64,000 nucleotides of DNA. Source: Nonomuraea soli. GTDB lineage: Bacteria > Actinomycetota > Actinomycetes > Streptosporangiales > Streptosporangiaceae. Of the stretch, positions 25,715 to 34,204 are shown piece after piece. Made by a program: the position numbers and the translations under genes. Below the pieces are notes generated by a model. The model was given only the letters and a program-made list of their open reading frames with translations. It had not been told where the DNA came from and ran no database searches. Position 1 is the stretch's first letter. Each line of letters begins with the position of its first letter. Where the stretch lies: assembly GCF_013761175.1 (NCBI RefSeq), contig NZ_JACDUR010000005.1, positions 32,873 to 96,872 of the forward strand, given 5' to 3'.

Positions 25715-26479
25715 ATGCGCTACGGAATCAATGTCGCCATCCTCGGCGGCCTGGCGGAGCCCGGCCGCGTGATCGAGTTCGCGCGGGAGGCCGAGGCCGC
25801 CGGCTGGCAGGCCCTGATGGTCTGGGACCATCTCGCCTTCACCTGGGGCGTGCCGTCCGCCGACCCGTTCGTGGTGCTCGCGGGCGCCGCGCAGGCCACC
25901 TCCACCATCAGGCTGGGCACCTCCGTCACCCCGCTGGTCCACCACCGGCCCGAGCTGCTCGCCAGGAGCGTCGCCGCGCTCGACCGGCTCAGCGGCGGCC
26001 GGTTCGTCCTGGGCGCCGGGCTGGGGGGCATGAAGGCCGAATACACCAGGTTCGGCCTGCCGTACCCCTCGGGCGCCCAGTTCGACGAGGCCCTCGATGT
26101 GCTGTCCGCGCTGCTGTCGGGCGAGGAGGTGCACCATCGGGGCGACCACTACACCGTCGACGGCGTACGGCTGGCGCCCGCGCCCGAGCGGCGCGTGCCC
26201 TTCTGGATCGGCGGCACCAGCCCGGCCGCCGCCCGGCGGGCCTCGCGCTGGGACGCCTGGATCATCCCCGGCGACGAGGAAGACGGCTCCATGTCCATGA
26301 CGCCCGACCAGGTGCCCACCCACGACGGGTGCCTGGCCCTGATCGGCACGTCGGCGGCCGGAGAGTCGGTGGCGGCCTACGGCGAGGCCGGAGTCGACTG
26401 GTGGCTCGAACACCTCCACGAGCGCCGCGCCGACCACGACACGCTGCTGGCGCGCATCCGCTCGGGGCCGCCACGCTGA
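25715..26479 (+). CDS. LLM-class (luciferase-like) flavin or F420-dependent oxidoreductase
   Basis: A 254-aa TIM-barrel oxidoreductase. Typical stretches are the N-terminal EFAREAEAAGWQALMVWDH, TSVTPLVHHRPELLARSVAALDRLSGGRF and the GVRLAPAPERRVPFWIGG block. It could use FMN or F420, and in actinobacteria F420 is likely (inference). The substrate is unknown. A CATCGT box 7 bases before the ATG is one base short of the leaderless consensus. It runs tail-to-tail with the LuxR gene with 4 bases between. Confidence 0.88.
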   Translation: MRYGINVAILGGLAEPGRVIEFAREAEAAGWQALMVWDHLAFTWGVPSADPFVVLAGAAQATSTIRLGTSVTPLVHHRPELLARSVAALDRLSGGRFVLGAGLGGMKAEYTRFGLPYPSGAQFDEALDVLSALLSGEEVHHRGDHYTVDGVRLAPAPERRVPFWIGGTSPAAARRASRWDAWIIPGDEEDGSMSMTPDQVPTHDGCLALIGTSAAGESVAAYGEAGVDWWLEHLHERRADHDTLLARIRSGPPR

Positions 26480-26483
26480 GCCG

Positions 26484-29393
26484 TCACAGGTCGAGGCGCG
26501 CCAGCTCCCCGCGCGACGACACGCCCAGCTTGGGATAGGCCTTGTAGAGGTGGAAGCCGACCGTCCTGGGGCTCAGGAAGAGCTGGGCGCCGATCTGGCG
26601 GTTGGTGGCTCCCGCCGCCGCCAGCCGTACCACCTGGAGCTCCTGCGGGGTGAGGGCCGCGGCCGTACGAGTCTCGCCCTCGGCGGCGGCGCCGCCGGCC
26701 GCGGCCAGTTCGGCGCGCGCCCGCTCGGCCCACGGTGCGGCGCCCAGCGCCGCGAATCCCCCGGCCGCCGCGCGCAACTGGGTGCCCGCGTCGGCGCGGC
26801 GGCGAGCGCGCCGCAGCCACTCGCCGTACACCAGCTGGGTCCTGGCCCGCTCGAACGGCCGGCCGCCGCGCTCGTGCAGCTCCAGGGCGCTGGCGTAGAG
26901 CTCCTCGGCGGAGTCGCGCGGGGCCATGAGCGCGCGGCAACGATGCACGACCGCCTGCGCCCACGCCTGGCCGCTGGCCTCCGACCAGGCGTCGAACCTG
27001 GCGAACGCGAGCGCCGCCCGGCCGGGGTCGTCGAGCCGCGCGCAGGCCTCGACGTGGTCGGCGATGGCGAACAACGCGATCACGGTGTGGCCGAGCGGGC
27101 CGTCGAGCATGCGCGCCATGCGGTCGGCGGCCGCCGCGTAGCGGGCCCTGACCAGGTCGAGCAGGACCAGCGCGGAGCCTCCCCAGCCCGAGCCGAACCG
27201 TTCCTGCGCGGCGCCCTCGGCCAGGCGGGCGAGCTCGGCGCAACGGTCGTCCTCGCCGCGGATCGCCGCGAGCCGGGCCAGGACGCCGTGCAGGTGGCGC
27301 AGCCGTACGGCCTGGCCGGTGTCGTGGGCGATGCTCCACGCCTCGGCGCCCGACTCGGCGGCCTCGGCGTGCTCGCCGCCGAGGATCTGGGCCTGGGCGA
27401 GGAGCTGCAGGGCGTGGGGCAGGACGGTGACGAGGCCCTGGGAGCGGCAGGCCGCCACCTGGGCGGCGGCCGCCGCACGGGCGGCCTCGTCGTCGCCGGT
27501 CATGAGGGCGCTGAAGACGGCGTAGGTGCTGGCGACCTGGTCACCGGCCAGGCCACCGGGGCTCACCTGGCTCCGGCTGCCGGGGCTACGGGGGCCGGGG
27601 CTACGGGGGCCGCGGTGGCCGGGGCCGCGGTCAGCGAGGGCGGTCGGCGCGTGGGGGCCGGTCACAGGCGGGCGGTCGAGGTCCTGCGCCACGACGGGCG
27701 GGTGGGCGCGGCCGAGGGCGGGTGGGATGGCCGCTGTGAGCAGGGGCAGGCCCGTGGCCGGGTCGTGGGCGGCGACCCGTTCCATGCCGCGGACGGCCGA
27801 CGCCACGGGCCGCAGCTCCGGTGCGATGGCGGCGTCGCCGAGTGCGGTCACGAGCTGGGCGGCACGGCCGAGCACGGCGTGGTCACCGGCGAACCAGGCC
27901 TCACCCGCCGCCATCGCCATCAGCGACACGGCGTCGTCGGGCGAGAGCCCGGCGACGGCCTCGGCCGCGTCGGCGAACCTGCGCGCCGCCTGCTCCGGGT
28001 CGCCCTCGTCGGCGTCCACCGCGGCGCGGACCGCCGCCAGCCTGGCCGACATCAGCGGGTCGGAGGTCAGCCGCTCTCCCCGCCCGGCCGCCGCGGCGGC
28101 TCTGGAGAGCTGCCCTGCGGCGAGTGCCGCCTCGGCCGCGGCGGCCAGCCATCGGGCCCGGCGCTCCCGGTCCACGGTGAGCTGCGCGGCCCGCTCGTAG
28201 GCGGTGGCCGCCGCCGTGGTGCTGCCACGCGCCCTGGCCCGGTCGCCGGTGTCCGCGAGGATGACGGAGATCTCCTCGTCGGGTTCGAGGGTGGCGGCCG
28301 ACAGGTGCCAGGCCCTGCGGTCCGCCTGGCCTTCGTTGACGAGCACCCCGGCCAGGGCCCGGTGCGCGGCGGCACGCTGGGCGACCGGCGCCTCCTGGTA
28401 GGCGGCCGCCTTGATGAGGGGGTGGCGGAAGCGGATGCGGCCGTCGGCGACCTCCACCAGGGCGGCGTGCTCGCCGGGCGCCAGGTCGTCGGGGGCGGCG
28501 CCGAGGGTGCGTGCCGCCCGGAGGACGAGGGGCAGGCTGCCGGACCCGTCGGCTGCGGCGACCAGGAGCACCAGGCGGGTCCGGTCGGGCAGGCGCCGGA
28601 TCGCGGCGCGCAGCGACCGCTCCAGCCGTCCGGCCAGGGGCGAGCCGGGCTCGGTCAGAGGCAGGGGCGCCAGGTGGCCGGCGCGTTGATCGTCGGTCAG
28701 GCCGGCGGCGAAGTGGAGGAGCGCCAGCGGGTTGCCCTCGGCCTCGGCGATCACCCGGGCCCGCGCCTCGGGGGACAGCGCCGCCGCCTGGGTGGCGAGC
28801 AGCCGGTCGCACTCGTCCCGGGCCAGGGCACGCAGCCGGAGCTCGGGCAGGCCCTGCACGATCTGTTCCGTGCCGTCGCGACCGGCGAAGATCATCGTGA
28901 TGCGTTCGGCGGCGAGCCTGCGGGCGGCGAACAGCAGGGCGTCCGCGGAGGCGCGGTCGAGCCACTGCACGTCGTCGATCAGGCAGATCAGGGGGCGCTC
29001 CTCGGCCAGGTCGGCGAGGAGTGTGAGGACGGCGAGGCCGACGAGGAAACGGTCGGGGGCTCCCGAGGCGCCGGACTGCCCTTCTCCGCCGGGGACGGCC
29101 TCGCCGAAGGCGGATCGCAGGGCCTGGCGCTGGGCGGGCGGCAGGCGGGTGACGAGGTGGGCCGCCGGGCGCAGCAGCAGGTGCAGGGCGGCGAACGGCA
29201 ACTCGGCCTCCGCCTCCACGCCGGTCGCCCTCAGCACCGCCGGATCCGCCGATGTTCCGGTCGCGATGTGCGCGAGCAGGGCGGTCTTCCCGATTCCCGC
29301 CTCGCCGTGAACAATGATCGCGTTGCCCTGGCCGGAGCGTGATGCGGCCAGCAGTGAGTTCAGGAGGGCGACTTCCTCATCCCTGCCGATCAT
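26484..29393 (-). CDS. Large LuxR-family (LAL) ATPase regulator
   Basis: A 969-aa transcription factor. The N-terminal AAA/NTPase domain has Walker A GEAGIGKT (residues 30-37) and Walker B LICLIDDVQWLD near 137. A long helical, TPR-like middle follows. The last 60 residues are a LuxR HTH: LTPQELQVVRLAAAGATNRQ, with LFLSPRTVGFHL as the recognition helix. LAL proteins often activate secondary-metabolite or sugar-uptake genes, but no cluster is adjacent. An insertion at about 576-618 is low complexity (GPRSPG repeats). Upstream is TAGGGT, 10 bases before the ATG. Confidence 0.94.
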   Translation of the reverse strand: MIGRDEEVALLNSLLAASRSGQGNAIIVHGEAGIGKTALLAHIATGTSADPAVLRATGVEAEAELPFAALHLLLRPAAHLVTRLPPAQRQALRSAFGEAVPGGEGQSGASGAPDRFLVGLAVLTLLADLAEERPLICLIDDVQWLDRASADALLFAARRLAAERITMIFAGRDGTEQIVQGLPELRLRALARDECDRLLATQAAALSPEARARVIAEAEGNPLALLHFAAGLTDDQRAGHLAPLPLTEPGSPLAGRLERSLRAAIRRLPDRTRLVLLVAAADGSGSLPLVLRAARTLGAAPDDLAPGEHAALVEVADGRIRFRHPLIKAAAYQEAPVAQRAAAHRALAGVLVNEGQADRRAWHLSAATLEPDEEISVILADTGDRARARGSTTAAATAYERAAQLTVDRERRARWLAAAAEAALAAGQLSRAAAAAGRGERLTSDPLMSARLAAVRAAVDADEGDPEQAARRFADAAEAVAGLSPDDAVSLMAMAAGEAWFAGDHAVLGRAAQLVTALGDAAIAPELRPVASAVRGMERVAAHDPATGLPLLTAAIPPALGRAHPPVVAQDLDRPPVTGPHAPTALADRGPGHRGPRSPGPRSPGSRSQVSPGGLAGDQVASTYAVFSALMTGDDEAARAAAAAQVAACRSQGLVTVLPHALQLLAQAQILGGEHAEAAESGAEAWSIAHDTGQAVRLRHLHGVLARLAAIRGEDDRCAELARLAEGAAQERFGSGWGGSALVLLDLVRARYAAAADRMARMLDGPLGHTVIALFAIADHVEACARLDDPGRAALAFARFDAWSEASGQAWAQAVVHRCRALMAPRDSAEELYASALELHERGGRPFERARTQLVYGEWLRRARRRADAGTQLRAAAGGFAALGAAPWAERARAELAAAGGAAAEGETRTAAALTPQELQVVRLAAAGATNRQIGAQLFLSPRTVGFHLYKAYPKLGVSSRGELARLDL

Positions 29394-29522
29394 GATGGCC
29401 CCGACCCTACCTAACCGGCGTGAGGAGAACGCGCGAGGGTCCGGTCGGAGTGACTGATAGGCGGAACCGGCCAGGCCCGTACCGTCATGACGAGAGCTGT
29501 TCCTGGGCTTGGAAGGAAAATC

Positions 29523-29987
29523 ATGATAAGCATCACCTTGGATCCCGTCGGCACGGTCGTCGGCGGGAGGACCGAGGCGTTCGACGACGACTGGAACACC
29601 GAGCAGGCGGTGATCCGGATCGACGGCTCACGCTTCGGCCCGGACGCCGTCGCAGGTCTCGACGCGTTCTCCCACCTGGAAGTGCTGTTCCAGTTCCACC
29701 AGGTGGATCCTTCCACGATCCACGTCGCCGCCCGCAGGCCCCGGGGCAACCCGGAGTGGCCGGAGGTCGGCATCTTCGCCCAGCGGGGCAAGAACCGCCC
29801 GAACCGCCTTGGTGTATCCCGCTGCCGCCTGATCGCGGTGGACGGGCTCGACTTGCACGTGCGCGGCCTGGACGCCATCGACGGCAGCCCGGTGCTGGAC
29901 GTCAAGCCCTACATGGCCGAGTTCGGCCCGCAGGGCGAGACCGTGCAGCCGGAGTGGGCGACCGAGCTGATGCGTGCCTACTACTGA
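29523..29987 (+). CDS. trmO: tRNA t6A37 N6-methyltransferase type (TrmO/TsaA family)
   Basis: A 154-aa beta-barrel SAM-dependent enzyme. It shows LDPVGTV at the start, FSHLEVLFQFH, and RPRGNPEWPEVGIFAQR. NRLGVSRCRL then matches the TsaA/TrmO SAM-binding region, followed by GLDAIDGSPVLDVKPY. In E. coli TrmO methylates t6A at tRNA position 37. ATG at 29523 follows GGAAGGAAAA by a few bases. It is followed 12 bases later by the FAD monooxygenase, so the two are cotranscribed, which is an unusual pairing. Confidence 0.88.
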   Translation: MISITLDPVGTVVGGRTEAFDDDWNTEQAVIRIDGSRFGPDAVAGLDAFSHLEVLFQFHQVDPSTIHVAARRPRGNPEWPEVGIFAQRGKNRPNRLGVSRCRLIAVDGLDLHVRGLDAIDGSPVLDVKPYMAEFGPQGETVQPEWATELMRAYY

Positions 29988-29998
29988 GGAGTGAGAGC

Positions 29999-31411
29999 AT
30001 GTCCGACGTCATCGTCGTGGGAGCCGGTCCGACCGGGTTGCTGCTCGCGGGAGATCTGGCGGAGGCGGGTGTCCAGGTCACGATCCTGGAGCGCCGCGAG
30101 GCGGGGATCTCCAACCTGTCGCGCGCGTTCGGCGTGCACGCCAGGACGCTGGAGCAGCTCGACGCGCGCGGCCTGGCCGACGACCTCGTCCCGACCGGGG
30201 CGGCGTTGTCGAGGCTGCGGTTGTTCGGGAACGTCGAGGTCGATCTGGGGCTGTTGCCGAGCCGTTTCCCCTATCTGCTGGTCACGCCGCAGTTCAACGT
30301 CGAGAAGCTGCTCCTTGAGCGGGCGCTCGCGGCCGGTGTGAAGATCGTTCACGGGGTCGAGGTGACGGGGCTCGACCAGGACGCCACCGGGGTCACGCTC
30401 ACCACCGGCGACGGCGACACCCACCGGGCCGCGTACGTGGTGGGCGCGGACGGCTTCCACAGCGCGGTGCGCAAGGCCATCGGGCAGCCCTTCCCGGGCA
30501 AGTCGGTCCTCAAGTCGATCATGCTGGCGGACGTGCGGCTGACCCGGCCGCCCGCCGACCTGCTGACCGTCAACGGCGTGGGCGACTCCTTCGCCTTCAT
30601 CGCGCCCTTCGGCGACGGGTACTACCGGGTCTTCGCCTGGGACCGGCGTCGCGCCGTCTCCGACGACGAGCCGCTCACGCTCGACGAGATCAGCTCCGTG
30701 GCCACCCGCGCGCTCGGCACCGACTTCGGCATGCACGACGTGCGCTGGATGTCGCGGTTCCACAGCGACGAGCGGCAGGCGCCCGACTACCGCGTGGGGC
30801 GGGTGTTCCTGGCCGGCGACGCGGCGCACGTGCACTCCCCGGCCGGTGGCCAGGGCATGAACACGGGGCTGCAGGATGCCGCCAACCTGGGCTGGAAGCT
30901 CGCCGCGGTGCTGCGCGGGGCTCCCGAGGCGCTGCTCGACAGCTACCAGGCCGAGCGTCATCCGGTCGGGAAGGCGGTGCTGCGCAGCAGCGGGGCCATC
31001 ATCAGGGCGGCGATGATCAAGTCGTGGGCCGGGCGCGTGATGCGCGGGCTGGTCGTGCGCACGGTGCTGGCCATCCCTCCGGCGCGTAAGAGGATCACCG
31101 GGCAGATCAGCGGGGTGGGGTACGAGTACGACGCGCCGCCGGGGTCGCACGCGCTTGTCGGCAAGCGGGCCGCCGACGTCCCGCTCGGCGGGACGCGGCT
31201 GTACGAGGCGCTGCGGGGGCAGCGGTTCGTGCTCGCCGGGGCGACCGAGGTGAGCGGGTGGGAGGACCGGGTGCGGGTGGTCGCGCCCGCGACGGCCGGC
31301 GGGCCGATGGTGCTGGTGCGGCCCGACGGGTACGTGGCGTGGGCGGGCACGGACCCGGCCGAGGTGCCGCGCGTGCTCGCCCAGCTCGCGGGACCGCCGT
31401 CGACCGGCTGA
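29999..31411 (+). CDS. FAD-dependent aromatic monooxygenase
   Basis: A 470-aa class A flavin monooxygenase (PHBH type). The dinucleotide-binding motif is GAGPTG at residues 8-13, the middle DG motif is YVVGADGFHSAVRK, and the GD motif is VFLAGDAAHVHSPAGGQGMN. The C-terminus has a thioredoxin-like extension (GTRLYEALRGQRFVL) found in the rifampicin and polyketide hydroxylase groups. Substrate is unknown; a drug or polyketide aromatic is plausible by family. GAGGAGTGAGAGC precedes the ATG. The final codons and stop lie inside a 39-base tandem repeat. Confidence 0.92.
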   Translation: MSDVIVVGAGPTGLLLAGDLAEAGVQVTILERREAGISNLSRAFGVHARTLEQLDARGLADDLVPTGAALSRLRLFGNVEVDLGLLPSRFPYLLVTPQFNVEKLLLERALAAGVKIVHGVEVTGLDQDATGVTLTTGDGDTHRAAYVVGADGFHSAVRKAIGQPFPGKSVLKSIMLADVRLTRPPADLLTVNGVGDSFAFIAPFGDGYYRVFAWDRRRAVSDDEPLTLDEISSVATRALGTDFGMHDVRWMSRFHSDERQAPDYRVGRVFLAGDAAHVHSPAGGQGMNTGLQDAANLGWKLAAVLRGAPEALLDSYQAERHPVGKAVLRSSGAIIRAAMIKSWAGRVMRGLVVRTVLAIPPARKRITGQISGVGYEYDAPPGSHALVGKRAADVPLGGTRLYEALRGQRFVLAGATEVSGWEDRVRVVAPATAGGPMVLVRPDGYVAWAGTDPAEVPRVLAQLAGPPSTG

Positions 31412-31508
31412 CGCAGAATACGGCTCGCTAGACCACCGTCGACCGGCTGGCGCAGAGTACGGCTCGCGGGACCACCGTCGACCGGCTGGCGCACGGTACG
31501 GCTCGGCG
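31392..31508. repeat. Three-copy 39-base tandem repeat at the monooxygenase 3' end
   Basis: Copies start at 31392, 31431 and 31470. Each begins GACC(G/A)CCGTCGACCGGCTG and runs through TACGGCTCG. The first copy contains the last six codons and the stop; copies two and three lie outside the gene. The 39-base period is in frame. Confidence 0.85.
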
Positions 31509-31583
31509 CACGTCACCGAGCCGCCCGCCGTACGGCAGAGCGCACGCCACCTGGCCGCCTGCCGTACGGCCCGGGCGGCGTGG

Positions 31584-32246
31584 TCAGCCCGCTGTGCGGC
31601 GGGGTGCGACGAGGCCCAGGTCGTAGGCGAGTGCCACCGCGTGCGCGCGGCTGGCCAGCCCGAGCTTGCCCATCGCCCGGTTGAGGTGCGTCTTGACGGT
31701 CGCCGGGCTGAGGTGCAGGCGCCGCGCGATCTCGTCGTTCGACAACGTCTGCCCCACCAGCGTCAGGATCTCCCTCTCGCGCGCCGTGAGCACCGACAGC
31801 TCCTCCTCCCCCGCACGCGGCGCCGGGGTGAACGCCTCGACGAGGCGGCGGGTGCTGGTGGGCGACAGCAGCACGTCGCCGGCGGCGACGGTGTGGATCG
31901 CGGCGAGCAGCCGGCTCGCCGGCGTCTGCTTGAGCAGGAACCCCGACGCCCCCGCGCGCAGCGCCTGGTAGACGTACTCGTCGATGTCGAAGGTGGTCAG
32001 GATGAGGATGTGCGGCGCAGGCGCGGATCCGTCGGCGAGGATCTGCCGGGTGGCGCGGATGCCGTCGAGCCCTGGCATGCGCACGTCCATGAGGATGACG
32101 TCGGGCCGGGTGCCGGCGGCCAGGCGGACCGCCTCGTGACCGTCGGCGGCCTCCCCCGCCACCGTCAGGTCGGGGGCCGCGCGCAACAGGGCGGTCAGCC
32201 CCGCGCGGATGAGTTCCTGGTCATCGGCCACCAACACTGAGATCAT
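31584..32246 (-). CDS. NarL/FixJ-type response regulator
   Basis: A 220-aa two-component regulator. The receiver domain has acidic D8/D9, the phospho-acceptor D54 in ILMDVRMPG, and the conserved lysine in FLLKQTP. The LuxR-type HTH is LTAREREILTLVGQTLSNDE, with LHLSPATVKTHL as the recognition helix. Its ATG lies 26 bases inside the upstream kinase gene, so the two are coupled. Target genes are unknown; the pair stands apart from any obvious effector operon. Confidence 0.95.
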   Translation of the reverse strand: MISVLVADDQELIRAGLTALLRAAPDLTVAGEAADGHEAVRLAAGTRPDVILMDVRMPGLDGIRATRQILADGSAPAPHILILTTFDIDEYVYQALRAGASGFLLKQTPASRLLAAIHTVAAGDVLLSPTSTRRLVEAFTPAPRAGEEELSVLTAREREILTLVGQTLSNDEIARRLHLSPATVKTHLNRAMGKLGLASRAHAVALAYDLGLVAPRRTAG

Positions 32247-33477
32247 CGTCGCCCATCGCCGTGCGTGCGGGGCCGCCTGCCGGGGCGGGCAGCGGGACGT
32301 TCGCTGTGACCTGGAAGCCGCCGGAGGGACGCGGACCCGCGGAGATCGTGCCCTGGTACAGCTTGATACGTTCGCTCATACCGAGCAATCCGTACCCCGG
32401 TGTGGCTTGTGTCACATCGGCGGGCCGGGCGGGGCCGTCGTCCCCGACCTGGACGGTCACCGCGTCGGCGGTGTACTCCAGCGTGAGCCGCGCCCGGGTG
32501 GGCCCGGCGTGTTTGAGTACGTTGGTCAGGCTTTCCTGGGCGATCCGGTAGAGGCACAGTTCGAGCCCCGACGGCAACGGCCGGGGCCGCCCGGTCACGG
32601 TCATGGTGACGTCGACCCCGGCGGCGCGCACGCGCTCGACCAGCGCGTCGAGTCCGCTGACGCCGGGCGCGGCGTCGTAGCGCACGTCGTCGTCGGCGCC
32701 GATGCGCAGGACCGACAGCAGCCGCTGCATCTCGGTCAGCGCCTCGCGGCTGGTGTCGGCGATCGTGGTCAGCGCCCTCGCCGTGGTCTCCCGGTCGCTG
32801 TCGAGCACGTAGTGCCCGAGTTCGGCCTGGACGGCGACCACCGACAGGTGGTGGGCGACGACGTCGTGCAACTCGCGGGCGATCCTGACGCGTTCGGCGG
32901 CGACGGCCAGCCGGGCGGTGCTGTCGCGTTCCTGCCGCAGCCGCCTGGTCAGTTCGCGCAGGCGTTCCGTGAGGTCGGCCAGTCGCCGGGTGCGCTGGGC
33001 GAGCAGGCGGACGACCAGGCCGAAGCCGACGATGAAGGCGCACACCACGACGGCTCTGGCGACGACGGCCCACAGCGGCGCGTCGGGGATCTGCACGGCC
33101 GAGGCGTAGGCCCATGAGCCGGCCGCGACGGCGCCGCCGGCCAGGCAGACGCGCGGCGGCCGGTGCACGGCGACGGAGTAGAGCGCCAGGAGCGATCCGA
33201 GGGTGTTCTGGCTGGGCTGGTAGCCGAGCCGGTGGTAGACGAGCCCCGCCGCGCAGACGACCATGAGGACGGCCAGCGGGCGATGTCTGCGCAGGCCCAG
33301 CGGCAGGTTGGCCAGGACGGTCAGCATGACCGAGCCCGCGTCGGGGGGCCGGGCGGACTGTTCCGGTCCGGTCCAGTTCCAGGCCAGGTTGATCACCGTG
33401 AACCCCGCACCCAGTGTCCAGTCGACGACGCGGGGATCGAGCCCTCCCAGGCGCCACCGCAACCAGGTGCTCCGCAT
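32221..33477 (-). CDS. Sensor histidine kinase (HisKA_3 type)
   Basis: A 418-aa membrane sensor, partner of the overlapping response regulator. About five to six transmembrane helices fill residues 20-155, with no large outer domain, which fits an intramembrane sensor. The phosphorylated histidine is H204 in ARELHDVVAHHLSVV. The ATPase shows N in QESLTNVLKHAG, VGDDGP, and GYGLLGMSERI. ATG at 33477 is chosen because TACGAT lies 7 bases upstream (leaderless type); an in-frame GTG at 33519 is less likely. The signal is unknown; related actinobacterial pairs sense cell-envelope stress. Confidence 0.93.
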   Translation of the reverse strand: MRSTWLRWRLGGLDPRVVDWTLGAGFTVINLAWNWTGPEQSARPPDAGSVMLTVLANLPLGLRRHRPLAVLMVVCAAGLVYHRLGYQPSQNTLGSLLALYSVAVHRPPRVCLAGGAVAAGSWAYASAVQIPDAPLWAVVARAVVVCAFIVGFGLVVRLLAQRTRRLADLTERLRELTRRLRQERDSTARLAVAAERVRIARELHDVVAHHLSVVAVQAELGHYVLDSDRETTARALTTIADTSREALTEMQRLLSVLRIGADDDVRYDAAPGVSGLDALVERVRAAGVDVTMTVTGRPRPLPSGLELCLYRIAQESLTNVLKHAGPTRARLTLEYTADAVTVQVGDDGPARPADVTQATPGYGLLGMSERIKLYQGTISAGPRPSGGFQVTANVPLPAPAGGPARTAMGDDDLSVGGR

Positions 33478-33484
33478 TTCGGGA

Positions 33485-33490
33485 ATCGTA
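33485..33490 (-). promoter_or_regulatory. -10 box TACGAT of a leaderless promoter
   Basis: TACGAT on the minus strand ends 7 bases before the kinase ATG at 33477. Confidence 0.5.
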
Positions 33491-33628
33491 GCTACAACCG
33501 CTGCGGATATACATCGCACGGACTACCGCAGCGGGTGGAGCACGTTCATCCACCGGCGGTAGGGCCGTCGAGGACGGTTTCGGATAGTTTCTGTCGGGCC
33601 TTCGGGCGGCCCCGAACTCCCCGCCCAC

Positions 33629-33652
33629 GCGGCCGGGCCTGCACCCGGCCGC
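33629..33652 (-). terminator. Hairpin after the purU-TmrB-like operon
   Basis: Perfect 9-base stem GCGGCCGGG (33629-33637) with 33644-33652, 6-base loop, 51 bases past the minus-strand stop at 33704. No U-run. Confidence 0.5.
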
Positions 33653-33703
33653 CCGAGAAGAGCATGAGCCGACCTGAACCCACGACAACCTGGAGGTCTC
33701 GGG

Positions 33704-34204
33704 CTAGAGGTCCTTGGCGATGGCCGCCGCCACCTCGGCGGCCGGCACGCGGGTGGTGTCGATCACCTCGGCGCTGTCACGCAACCACGGCAGCGCCTCC
33801 TGGTAGGAGCGCAGGTGATCAAGCCGCCACTGCCTGGCACCCGCCTCCTCGGTGTCCGTCTCGATCCGGCGCACCAGTTCCTCCTGGTCGGCGTGGAGCA
33901 GGATGTGGCGGACGGGAGCACGCAGGGCGGAGAAGATCTCCTCCAGGTACGGCCGGCGCGTCAGGCTCATGGGCACGATCAGCGGCCCCAGCCAGTGCAG
34001 GCACAGCTGGTTGATCGTCTCCGCCGTCAGCGCGCGCCACGCGGGCCAGTGCTGGAAGTCGTCGACGGGTTCGTTGATGACGACCCTCAGGTAGAAGCCC
34101 ACCGTCTCGGGGTCGAACACGTGGGAGGCGGGAAGCAGGGCGTGGAGCTCCTTCGCGGTCGTCGTCTTGCCCGCCCCGAAGGTGCCGTTCAGCCAGACGA
34201 TCAT
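33704..34204 (-). CDS. TmrB-like P-loop ATPase
   Basis: A 166-aa protein that matches the layout of TmrB, the ATP-binding tunicamycin-resistance protein of Bacillus. It starts MIVWLNGTFGAGKTTTAKEL (Walker A GTFGAGKTT, residues 7-15), then HVFDPETVGFYLR, DDFQHWPAWRAL, and LIVPMSL followed by a YLEEIF motif. A kinase-like helical end (RRIETD, RSYQEALPWL) follows. It could bind or phosphorylate a nucleoside-type substrate. Its ATG overlaps the purU stop, so it is translated with the deformylase. Tunicamycin resistance is only an inference from family. Confidence 0.82.
   Translation of the reverse strand: MIVWLNGTFGAGKTTTAKELHALLPASHVFDPETVGFYLRVVINEPVDDFQHWPAWRALTAETINQLCLHWLGPLIVPMSLTRRPYLEEIFSALRAPVRHILLHADQEELVRRIETDTEEAGARQWRLDHLRSYQEALPWLRDSAEVIDTTRVPAAEVAAAIAKDL

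Noticed and set aside
26550..29342. 930-aa plus-strand frame opposite the LAL regulator
   Set aside because: No domain, Gly/Arg-rich; the regulator has Walker and HTH motifs.
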